Positions 53,660 through 64,000 of a stretch of DNA of 64,000 bases are shown in pieces. Both the position numbers and the translations under genes were made by a program. Origin of the DNA: Gigaspora margarita (lineage: Eukaryota > Glomeromycota > Glomeromycetes > Diversisporales > Gigasporaceae); assembly GCA_009809945.1 (NCBI GenBank), contig WTPW01000032.1:282471-346470 (forward strand). Reading direction: 5' to 3'. The notes below the pieces were generated by a model, which ran no database searches, had not been told where the DNA came from, and was given only the letters and a program-made list of their open reading frames with translations. The first letter of the stretch is position 1. Each line of letters begins with the position of its first letter.

Positions 53660-55835
53660 AATTCTGTATGTATACAACCAATAAATCTATTTTTATGATT
53701 TATAATTTAAATTGTATTTTTAAAACTAAAATTAGCCTAAAAAATGTTGCATATATGGTATTAAAGCCCAATAAATTAAACTGTTATCCAATTTAATATA
53801 CTTTTTGATTAATCTTGTAAATTGTTATATATTTTTACTATTACTACCATAAAACAAACTATACTATTTTTGTTTTTATATATTATTATTATGTAGTTTA
53901 TTATATTGCTCTAAATTTAAAATGTATTTTGTTTAATAGTTTATTGAATAGATATAAATATTTTTAAATAAAGTTTTATAATAAAATAAAAAAAAACTAT
54001 AGTCAATTTTTGCAATTATTAAGGTTTTTTATTTGCATTAATATATATTTTTGAATATATATTTTTAAAAAAACTTTTAAACTATAAGGGAGAAAGGGGT
54101 ATTCTGATGAAGTTAAAATATTTTGTCTGTATTCTATAATATGTTAATTCAAATCAAACAATTTTAGTATCTTCTGATTCAACTCATCAAGCTGAGTCTA
54201 ATGAAACTAAAATTGTTTGATTCTGATCACTGGATCACAAATTATCTTAATTTAGTTATTTTTTTAAAAAAATAAGAAAATTTTGGTCTTGGGGGTATTG
54301 TGACAAATTGGGAATACCTTGTGATCCTGTGATCAGAATTAGTTAAAATTTATATCATTCAATTCCTCTCAATAAGAGAAATCTAATGGTATGAATTTCA
54401 TCCACTTTTGATCAGCATTCAGAGATTTCTGTTTCATTATAATACCTTTAGTTATAGCATTCTATATAAAAGAGGTATTGAGTTCTATAGTGCACACTAC
54501 TTTAAAACTAAAATTTTATAACTTTGTTCTATTTTATATTAAATTTATTAATGTTTAATTGGCTAAAATTTGATTTTTATATTTTAATTTGCTAAACTCT
54601 GATTGGCTAAAATTTTTAAAGATTTAATTTTTAAAGTTTACCAATTATAGAAAACAAAATCACTTAATTTGTTACATTTTTGGCAATTTTTATTATTAAA
54701 TAAAAATTAAATATTTTTATACTTAGAGTTTCTTCTAAACTGTTTTCATAGTCTTTGGTTTTCTGGACAGCTAAGTTATTTAGTTAGGTAATTTTTCTGT
54801 TCATTCTTTCTAGGTCAGCTTCTCATTGAGCCTAATGTTATAAATTAGAAACAAATAATAATTTTTTTAAAAAAAAACAAAGCTGCTAAATTGTAGCAAA
54901 TTAACTAACTACAAGTTAGTAGCTGTATTTTTTTGAACCTTTTTGTATAAAAAGTTTTAAAATCATTTTAGTTTTCAAATATTATGCACTACAACTAAAA
55001 TTTATATAAAATTTTAGTATAAACTCTAGCCTTTAATCTAATTTATTTTAAATTTAATTCAGTTTAATTTTTTTTAAATTTGGTATTAAATTTTTTTATA
55101 AATTTTACTTGTATTTTAAAGCACAATACCAATTATAGTGCACTACCAAAAACAGTAATTTTTGTCCTTTATATAATACTACAAAATTCATAAAAATACC
55201 TATATTATATAATTTGGTATTTATCATTACAGAATAGTATATAATATAGCAATTTATAAAAATTGTTATATAATTTGATAATTTATTAGCAAGTTAATAG
55301 ATAAAGTCTACATATTCAGTATCTTTTGATATAGAATTTGAATGAACTCAGATTACAAGCATAGTTATAAAAACTTTTTCAAAACAAAATCCAAAAAGTT
55401 CTAACAAATTTTAGCTATATATATTACAAAATCATATATAATTTGGTAAGTATACTATAGAATCACATATAATTTGGCCAAGTATACTACAAAATTGCAC
55501 ATAATTTAGCAAATATAATTTATTGTCTGAAGCATAGTGGAGAACTTACTGGAGGAGCAATAGACCAAAATTTGTGTATGTCAGATTCTGCTCACGTGAT
55601 ATTGAGCAATCAGAATTTCAAAACATATAAACAGATCAACATGAATTAGCCTGATAAGGCAAATGATCTCATAAAAAAAATTATATACCAGGTACATAGT
55701 CCTGATTGTATTATGCTCCAGACTTTAATGTTTTACATTTTTCTAGTATTACATTATATAATTTAAATTTTGTCACTACAGATTTTGTCATTACAAAATA
55801 TTACTGTCTCTGCATACTACAATATCTTATAATCT
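53660..55835. other. AT-rich region, nothing gene-like
   Basis: ACAATTTTAGTATCTTCTGA and its inverse surround 54185 as a small hairpin. ATAATTTGG phrases repeat at 55435-55500. The block at 55515-55555 matches 4690-4735 inversely. No gene is recognised. Confidence 0.45.
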
Positions 55836-55839
55836 ATTA

Positions 55840-56870
55840 ATCAAAATTGTATAATATTAGTACCAATTGATTTGTCTTAGTAAAACAAATCAATTAGTAC
55901 TAAAATTATAAATTTCTGATTAGTAAATTATATGATATTGCTATTAAAATAATATTTAAAATAATTATAGATATTATAGCAATAAATTATTGTAGTATAT
56001 AGCAATATTTTGTAAACTATTAATTAGAATTAATTAAAAAGGTTATACAAAGCAATTTTGAAATTAATATAAAATAATAAATAATTTTTAATTGACCAGT
56101 TCATTTTTGATAATTTTACTATTAAAATAACTACTTTGAAGAGATGATTTTAACAAGTTCAAAATTGCTAAAATTCAATTACAAATCACAGTATTATTAA
56201 GATTTATTATTATTTCAATAAAAAATAAATTAGTTTAGAGGAGTGACAAAAATTAAATAATTTTTTAGAGGGGAAAGAGGGTAAAAAATTTTGAAAATAT
56301 ATATAGAAACCTGACCAAATTTATATTAAGAAAGGGAGGGAAATAGGCCTCTAATAAAAAATAATTAGTTAATTAATGACACAGCCTTTAACTAATCTAA
56401 TTTTTATTAAAAACAATACAAAACCTTTAGGGCCGTGTTATTAATCACCTGATTATTTTTTATCAGAGGCCTACCACCTTCCTCTTCTTTAATATATATA
56501 TAGTCAGGTTCTTATATATAATTTCAACTTTTTTTACCCTCTTCCCCCCTAAAAAATCATCTGATTTTTGTCACTCCTCTTAGTAATTCCATGTCCATGT
56601 GATTGGATTTTAGCAAGATTGGGCTTGTTTAAATTGTCTCTTTAAGGTAGTCATTTGGTAGTAAAATTATTAAAAACAGACTAGTTTATTAAAAGTTGTT
56701 AATTATTTTAAATTAATTATAAAATTGCTTTGTGTAGCTTTTTTGATTAATTTATAATTTATCAAAAAGTGTATTAGTCAAAATTACATAATTTTGATAC
56801 TATTTGATTCATCTCAATAAAACAGATAAAAATTGGTTGATTTTAATTTATAGATCTTAATAGATTATAA
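55840..56870. repeat. About 1-kb fold-back element
   Basis: The centre is at about 56400. Inner arms (56225-56395 and 56430-56590) match closely, with AGGAGTGACAAAA, TAGAGGGGAAAGAGGG, ACCTGACC and AGGCCTCT in mirror order. Outward, the mirror continues through TTAACAAGTTCAAAATTGC and TTAATTGACCAGTTCAT on the left, paired with matching blocks out to 56870 on the right. No coding capacity. Several blocks resemble arms of the elements at 22180 and 23518. Confidence 0.75.
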
Positions 56871-56934
56871 AAAATAGTATGTGTACTATAATCTTATAAT
56901 TTAGTTGATTTATTCCTCTTTATACTTCTTCTAT

Positions 56935-57885
56935 ATCAAAATCCTAACAAACAACCTTCCAACAATGCAAAATCTTAACATCTGCTACCCAAATCTATAC
57001 ACAACAAATTAATGTTGTAAATGCTCTTCAATTGAAGATACTCTCTATATACTCCTATGTTCCAAAAATACTAAAAACATCCAATAATCGCTTACTAATA
57101 TAATTAATAACACACTTCAACAATCCCAACTAATATCGAACTTAGATATTACACTTCTTAATACCCTTTCATTGCTATCAACTAACTCCTCTAATATACA
57201 ATACAACTTTCTTATACCTACTATCCTAGGAATATACTCCAAACCAACATATCATAATACCAAAATTCTTCTAAAAAATCAAACTAAACTCTTTCTTACT
57301 AACTTCTCAAATAATCTCTTAAATTGGTTTTATCACAATATATGGTCTCAATGTAATATATTTTAACATCAATGGGAAATAGCCCGGAATATCACAAAAA
57401 AAAACCAAATGTACTAAAATAACTCTACCATCAAGCACTACTCAAGCAAATATATCAAGAACTCATATACAACCAATAAACCTACACTCTGCTATTGAAA
57501 AATGGTACTTACAAGGCTACTCCCTAACAACATGCTTTTTATAATATCATGATTATCACCTTAGGTTTTCTCCAACCTATCCTAACTAGATTTATTTTAT
57601 TAGCTTAAATTAATAATAATATAAAGTAGGAAATAGGAGGTGTAATGTCATATTGGGTGCTCTGTAGCACAAATGTAGTGAGAAATCTTTACCATAGAAT
57701 TTTTCTATAGCCATATCTCTTTACTTCAACTAGTTTTTGGGTTGGAGAAATTTGTTAGCCTGGTCCAAAAACTTATCTGACCCCTCACCCATCTCTACTT
57801 GATAACAAAGAGACTATTAATCTTAGGATTAATTTAAGGTTGCTGTAACAAAGTTTCTACTATGACATTATATTAATAAAAAAAA
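56935..57885 (+). mobile_element. 5'-truncated LINE (3' part)
   Basis: From about 56980 the plus strand reads like the end of a LINE polyprotein (CSSIEDTLYILLCSK, a Cys-x-His-like zinc motif region, then LLKNQTKLFLTNFSNN), with stops in between. From 57640 comes a less AT-rich 3' UTR (GGAGGTGTAATGTCATATTG) ending in an A run at 57873-57885. The 3' end differs from that of the other LINE family in this window. Confidence 0.6.
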
Positions 57886-57889
57886 AAAA

Positions 57890-59676
57890 TTTAGTTGATT
57901 TTAGTACTATTTGATTCATCTTGATAAAACAATTTGAATAGTATCAAAATCATTAAATTTTAATCAATATATTATATATTATTAGCTAAAATATTTAACT
58001 GCACTATAATACTTATATCTACTTTATTTATAGATATAAATTTATTTGATAATCTGTCATTCAACAGAAAAATTTTCTATATTAAAATATGATACAGATT
58101 ACATATGTCAAGATGCAAATTAAAACTTTTGGATTATAAGCAAAGTATAAATTTTTTTAAACAAATATAGCATTAAATTAGTACAAATAATATAGCAAAA
58201 ATGTAAGATCTTAATCATAAAATTTTTAAGTATCAATCTTTTTTTTAACAAACTTTACTATTGGGTAAACTTGGCATTTCCTATATTTGATCTTGTATTA
58301 ATTAGCTTTATAAATTAATTTATTTTATGATAAATTCATATTCATTTTTTTAAATTTAATTTAACTTGCTACTCAAACTCAAAATTAACAATAAGATCAC
58401 TTTGCAATAATAATCTTATCAACACAAATTCCTATACATAATAAAAACTAATTCAAAATCTAAATTAAATCCAAAGTTCAATTTCCAAATCTTGAATAAC
58501 TTAATAGATAAAAATAGGTGATGTGGTTTAGACCAAAATATATTCCTTAGTTTGTAAAGGTTTGCAGACAAATTTGTCTGCATAATTACTATAAATATAT
58601 CTCTGATCTACTTTTTTATTTATTAATATTTGAAAACAAGAATTATATTTTTAAATTATTTAATTTTATATTATAAGACAAAAAGTTTATATTATTTATA
58701 AGTTAAAAATATTACATTTTAAAGAAATTTTTTAACCAAAAAAATAATCTACAATATCTCAGCAAATTCTTCAAATATTGTTTTTAAAAATATAGTTCCT
58801 AATACAATATTGTAGTTTATATAAAGGATTACAACTTTTATTATTGCACTTTAAGTAATTTACTTGTAAAAATTAAGACTTGTATTAGAAGTAAAAATTT
58901 TTTTTATAAATAAAGACATATAAAATTTGAAAAAATCTAAAGAAAAAATTTTATAGTAGTTCCAAAACAAAAACTTTAAACTTTTATTACACCAAAGTAT
59001 TTTATAATTTTAAAAAATTTTTATAATAAAGTTGATAAAACAGAACTAATATTATATTTTTTACTTAGAAAGTATATAGCTAAAATTAATATTTAAAGCT
59101 TTATTTAAAAAATTTAAAATTTTAAAATTTATGCAAGCAAATTTGTCTGTATAACAAATTAAGGATTACTCAAAAGATATATATAGTAATACATATTTAT
59201 TATAAAGTTTAAAACAATCTTATTTGATTCAAAAATTATCTTTGTATCCAATGTATTATCATGTAAACTCTGACTAATTTTCCAATTTTAAACTTGTATT
59301 ATAGATTGTGACAAATTAAAATAAAATTCAGATTAAAATAAAATTATAGTATAAAATCTCGAAAACTAAATTTTTTTAGGGTCCATTTTAAGGATTAGGG
59401 GTTAGAGTTAGAGTATAGTTTTAAAAAAAGTTATAATAAACAGTATAGTTTTAAAAAAGTTATAACAAACAAGTATTAGTGGGTTTTAGAAAATTAGCAA
59501 GTTAAATAGAAAATATAGATTTAATAGATTTAATTTTAAATTATAATCTGTAACATAAATTTAAAAAATGACCCATGCAACTAAATATACTATATATAAA
59601 ATTTACTAAATAACTATTATTTTTGGTTTTATAAAGTTAACTAATTAATTTCACTAATTAATAAATAATTTTTACA
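57890..59676. other. AT-rich region, nothing recognised
   Basis: No sustained frame. TTTGTCTGCATAA occurs near 58575 and, in variant form, near 59140. The phrase AGTATAGTTTTAAAAAAGTTATAA is repeated at 59412 and 59441. Confidence 0.4.
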
Positions 59677-59684
59677 GTTACAGA

Positions 59685-60125
59685 TAGTGATACAAATCGA
59701 TGAAAATTTTTCAAATGATTAGTTGATGGATCATTTTATCCAACTAATCGATTAATCGAATTTATTCAACTAATTGATTAGTTGGCCAATCGATTAATCG
59801 ATTAGTTGACTAATTGATTGACCAACTAATCGATTGGCCAACTAATCGTTTAGTTGAATAAATAATAAAAACTTGGTAAAATACACATAAGGTAGCAACT
59901 AAAATAGCCGGGTTGATATTCTTATATGATCAGTTGATTAAATGACCAATTGCCTAGTCGATTAATTGACCAATCGACTAGTCGATTAATCGATTAGTTG
60001 GCCAATTGACTAATCGATTAGTCGACTAATCGATTAATCGACTAAGTTGGGTCTGTAAAATTCAAATCAATTAGTTGTTAACTTTACAACTAATCGATTA
60101 ATTCAATTTTCGATTCATATCACTA
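59685..60125. mobile_element. hAT-type MITE with exact 8-bp target duplication and TCGATTAATCGA array
   Basis: The ends TAGTGATACAAATCGA and (inverse) TAGTGATATGAATCGA are flanked by GTTACAGA at 59677-59684 and 60126-60133. The interior is an array of TAATCGATTAGTTG / GTCGATTAATCGAC units, the same motif set as the orphan array at 15070-15215. No coding capacity. The target duplication is intact, so the insertion is not very old. Confidence 0.93.
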
Positions 60126-60139
60126 GTTACAGACAGAAT

Positions 60140-60805
60140 AAAATAGTCAATATGAATAGGGATTTTAGACCCAAGATTCAAGTTTCTGATTTTAAATTAA
60201 ATTTGTAACATATTTATTTCAAAATAAATGATCTATAACTTTTATTTATTTTTATTTATAAGCTTATTTATATAATAATAATTCTTTTATAATCATATAT
60301 CTTCTTTTAAACTTTTATCAAAAAAAAGTATTTCTATTATATTTCCAGATAACTTCTATTTCTTTTTTTGATTTCGAAGTTTTAAAATAAAAATAGGATC
60401 TTTTGAACTCCTATTTATTTTCAAAATAAGTTAATTCTAAAACCCTCTAATAAACCAATTTTAAGAATCTAATAGTAAGAATTTATATTCTTATTTTGTG
60501 AACTTAAATTTGATTATTTTAATTTTACTTATTAATAATTTTTATTTACAAGATGAATAAGACAATTAATATGAATAAATAATTTGAAGATTAATAAAAG
60601 GTATTATATAATAATAAGGAGTCTATACCTTTCTAGTATAGTATAGGCAGAAAAAGTATCTAGTAAATATAGTACAAAAAGTGATTGTGTTTAGATTTAT
60701 CTGGACACAGTTACTTTTGTATACTGTATCTACCAAATACTTTTTTTTTGTACCATATTAGAAAATTATATATTCAATGGTAAATATTTATGATTTTAAT
60801 TAGTA
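60140..60805. other. AT-rich gap with a small inverted pair
   Basis: GTATAGGCAGAAAAAGTATC ... AAAAAGTGATTGTGTTTAG and the inverse (GGACACAGTTACTTTTGTA ... GATACTTTTTTTTGTAC-like) form a hairpin at about 60635-60765. Nothing else is seen. Confidence 0.45.
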
Positions 60806-60820
60806 AACTTAAATTTTTTT

Positions 60821-61572
60821 TTGGTTTAATGGCCTTCTACTTGGCTGACAAGGTCTTTATTGATATATTAATGATAGTTATTATATTAATGAGTATACAA
60901 CTAGCCACACGTGCACTTTTGGTGCCTAATTTAAGTAGTTTACCCTAAGGTTCTACACTAGCTGCTATACCTGCAGACCAATTACGGGACCTGACTATTC
61001 AAATACTCTGGTTCATGCTTTTACCTATCACTTTTGCCCTTTAATCACAATGATTACTGGAGTTATTTCCAATAGGACCAGTCGGCTTAGGGCTACTTTA
61101 CCCTTTAGAACTAGCCAGTCTACCCAAGTACATGTTCCAATACTGTTTCAATCCTATACCAAGATGGTCTTTAGAAACTGGTCACCATAGTGTTAACTAA
61201 CACTTGCAGTCAAGAATTATCCTTAAACTGCTATAGCTTTCTTATACTGCCCTTATAAGGTTTATTCTGATCCTAGTACTGACCTTTTTTGGTAGCACCA
61301 TCAGAGATCATCTAACTACCTCCTTACTCAGGACTTGCCAAACAGGTTTCCAATTTCTCTGATTCCTTGATTTTGTTAGTATAACAGTTATACTTATACT
61401 GAAAGCTCTTATTCTAGATGGTGAAACCAAGATTACAAGTTATATACCTAACCGCTATGAGAAACTAGTTCCGAATACAGGTCTTTTTCCAAAATATTGC
61501 CAATGAGATTTGAACTCTCAACCGCTTGGGGGGTGACAACTTGACAACTTTTCTAAATTGCTATACCCTTTG
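60821..61572 (-). mobile_element. tRNA-derived SINE, inserted beside a LINE tail
   Basis: On the minus strand the head (about 61572-61500) has A-box-like TAGCAATTTAG and B-box-like GAGAGTTCAAATCTC. A body of about 680 bp follows and ends in an A run (T run at 60813-60822). The flanks AACTTAAATTTTTTT at 60806-60820 and 61573-61587 are a direct repeat. The right copy is also the junction with the LINE poly-A tail. The body does not obviously match that of the SINE at 7106-7986. Confidence 0.75.
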
Positions 61573-61581
61573 AACTTAAAT

Positions 61582-64000
61582 TTTTTTCCTTAAGCAATTA
61601 CACTAATACTTTATTAAGTTTCTTGAAATTATATATTTGCAACTATATAGAACTATCTAATATCTAAGTTTAGTATCACCTGGCTACCCTAACAGTACCT
61701 AAGTATAACCTGCTGCATTGCTTTCTCAGAGCAAGTTGCTTGTCTGATTATCTAAAGTCCATAATAGAAGGATCTTCCTTCTTCTATTACAAGTTCTATT
61801 ACAGTCTTTCTAACTTCTTCCTTTACTCTTACTTCTTTTTCTTCTTCTTGCTTCTTTTTCATTTCTTTTGCTTGTTGATCTCTCTCTTTTGGTGCTCTTG
61901 TATTTTTCTGAATTGGCTTGTTATATCTTGATCTTTTTCCTATTCACTCATTCTTTCATATCAAATCTACTATACTTGTTCATAAAAGGTATAAATTTTT
62001 CTCTTGAAGTTTTCTTTAACAGCTATGATACTTTTTGGTAGCTCTCATTTGAAATTAGTCCCTTTTTTAGCAACTGCCTTACATGAACTTTCTCTTCTTC
62101 TGTTTTTCTATAAAGGGTTGTATACAATATATAGGATGGTACTTGGCTTTTTTTTCTCCTCTAGCCCTTCCATGCCATTGCTATGGCCACCTTTTGTATT
62201 CTCTTCCATAGGCTCTTTTGTTTACTGCACCTGGCCAAGTACTTTTGTGTTTTATTACTCTTCTCTTGATATACTTGATATTCTATTATTGCATATAGGA
62301 CTACCCTTCTTTTATTAAGCTCTACTAGGGTCAAAAGTTTGTCCATTACACATTTCAGAGCCATACTTCTTCTTGCACTACTCTTTCTTGTAGTGCATCT
62401 TACTCCCTTCATTGCTCTTATTTTTTTTCAAAAGTAGATCCACTTGTACTAGAGTTAATACCTCTATCCGGATATATTTTTTATATCCGGTTTTATCTGG
62501 TTTTATCATAGTATATATCCAGATATAAATTTAAATCCGGATTTATTTATATCCGGATATAAAACCACTATGTCACGTTATATCACATGACATAGTATAT
62601 ATTCGGATATATATATCCAGATAGAGGTGTTAACTCTAACTTGTACCTTGTACTATTTGACTTGGGCTCTATATTTTTAATTGTCTGTATTTCTCTTTAC
62701 TCTGCACTTATTCTTGTATTTATTATTATTTTGTATAGCAACCTAGCTGGTACATCTATTTGCTTATTTTCTTATACTAGCCTATATTCTATCTCTTTAC
62801 AACTGATCTCTTTAGTATATGTTCTCTTTTCACTTATCAGACCTTTTTTTGCAAGCTTATCTGCTCTATTGTTCCACTTGTTTGCACTATGACTCTTCAC
62901 TTTTGTAAACCTGACCTGGAGTTTCTTTGTTCAGATAATATCTGCAATCTTAACCATCCATATTGCATTTTTCTTCTTCTGTGTTTTGCCTCAATCTATA
63001 CCATTCAGTTCTCTAGTGATGCCCTTTATTTCTATATTGATATTTGTGTTTTTAGCTTTATTTTTTTCTGGTATTATAAGGCTTGCCACCCATATTGCTA
63101 TTAATTCTGCGAGTATCGATATCAGCCAATCTTCTAATTCTAGGACTACTTCTTCTTCTACCCAGTCACGTGCTTTGTTTGTTTCAGCCCAATCTATTTC
63201 CATATGCCTACTCAATGAGTTGTTCTTTTTTTCTATATTTACTGCTCTGTTTATATATATTATATACTTATTTTTGTTTCTTTTCTGATTTCTTTTTCAT
63301 ATTTTCAACAACTCTTCTTTTACTCTCGTGAGCAATTTTTGCTTTTTAATTATCTCTGCTTCCAATTCTTCTACTATTTCCATCCCTAAAAGCTCATATT
63401 CTTTTTCTCTACTTTTCATCTTCTATGTTCTTTTTGAGTTGTTCTATCACTACCTTGATTTTTTGGTTCTTTTTATCTACTAGTATGTCTGATATTACTT
63501 TTACTTGATCACTGCTATTTATCCATTAGTAGCACTGATATAGTTTTTTACTCTCGTTTCTGTATTCTTTATCTATTATTTCATATCTACTACATTTCTC
63601 AATTCTGGTTTCCACTTTTCTGTTTATGTTCTGCATTTTTCAATACTCAACTTTTATATCTTTTTTTTTTTTTCTCATATATTCTTCCTACTTTCCTGTT
63701 TTCTTGCGGTCTATATATTATCCACTTCTTTCTTCTTCTATCATTTGATAGCTTACTCTAGTCTATTTCCAAAGCTTGTGTATTCCTTCTTTTGGTGTCG
63801 AAGCATCTTTTGACTTTTTTGCTTCCTGCTTCTTCAAGGATCTTCACTTCTAGTTCTTTGAACTACCTTGCTTTTTACCTTTACTTAAACAACCTCTGTA
63901 GCTTTGTACTATTGCCATGTAATCAGGCTTAACTTATTTATATTGAGTAATTGATTTAAGTATAGGGTACTGGCTTCTTCTACTTTGGTACAACACTTTT
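61582..64000 (-). mobile_element. LINE (3' part, RNase H region), running off the window
   Basis: The minus strand shows a Glu/Lys-rich region, then ILAELIAIWVASLIIPE and NTNINIEIKG as in the RNase H domain of LINEs (63100-63000). The domain continues in other frames with TIEQISLQKKV, matching the end of the same domain. The 3' UTR (GCAGCAGGTTATACTTAGG ... AACTTAATAAAGTATTAG ... TGCTTAAGG then A run) matches the LINE tail at 28855-29097. Frames are broken. A hAT MITE (62450-62638) interrupts it. The 5' part lies beyond the window. Confidence 0.7.
62450..62638. mobile_element. hAT MITE with exact 8-bp target duplication, ATCCGGATAT array
   Basis: The left end TAGAGTTAATACCTCTATCC and the right end (its inverse GGTGTTAACTCTA) are flanked by ACTTGTAC at 62442-62449 and 62639-62646. 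The interior is TATATCCGGATATAAA units in mirror order, so it can fold on itself. It sits inside the LINE and is thus younger. Confidence 0.93.

Noticed and set aside
61740-63331. Multiple plus-strand hydrophobic frames
   Set aside because: They are antisense to the Lys/Glu-rich LINE on the minus strand.

Overview
The window reads as a piece of a very AT-rich, repeat-bloated fungal genome, most likely an arbuscular mycorrhizal fungus of the Rhizophagus type. I infer this from several things. Short GT-AG introns fall in all intact genes. The gene families are those expanded in that group: Sel1-repeat proteins, tyrosine-kinase-like kinases with a CxxC pair before the kinase domain, BTB proteins and Uma2-type nuclease-fold proteins. 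Very large amounts of hAT, MULE, Tc1/mariner-like, LINE and tRNA-derived SINE debris surround them. No species marker such as rDNA is present, so the assignment is an inference.

Layout. 1-16.0 kb: a transposon graveyard. A long inverted repeat (arms about 335-1160 and 8240-13172) has its right arm split by a 4.1-kb hAT-type element (8486-12587) with an exact 8-bp target duplication. Inside and around it are short inverted-repeat elements and one SINE. 16.5-18.7 kb: a six-exon FAD-dependent sugar-lactone oxidase gene (D-arabinono-1,4-lactone oxidase family, 502 aa). 19.8-29.5 kb: fold-back elements and long hairpins, with a LINE tail. 29.6-34.8 kb: a broken BTB gene, a kinase fragment and an intact two-exon gene joining a BTB domain to about 14 ribonuclease-inhibitor-type LRRs. 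35.4-36.3 kb: a decayed hAT with a BED-finger relic. 38.5-40 kb: a kinase pseudogene with a MITE in its intron. 42.8-43.6 kb: a Uma2-fold nuclease-like gene whose last exon encodes a C2H2 finger; it has one apparent frame break. 44.0-49.7 kb: a 5.7-kb MULE with recognisable but broken transposase. 50.7-53.7 kb: a Sel1-repeat gene followed by a kinase; the reading frames and splice sites fit a single Sel1-kinase fusion gene. 53.7-64 kb: fold-back repeats, two LINE fragments, a SINE and two short hAT MITEs.

Working together. The host genes look like a signalling and recognition repertoire (kinase, Sel1 scaffold, BTB ubiquitin-ligase adaptor with an LRR array) plus one metabolic enzyme for an ascorbate-like antioxidant. 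They are isolated islands with no operon-like logic. The most distinctive structural theme is a class of short hAT-type MITEs with exact 8-bp target duplications whose interiors are arrays of short, often palindromic motifs that differ from element to element. The second theme is the set of long near-perfect hairpins. All coordinates of elements come from reading inverted repeats and flanking duplications by eye.
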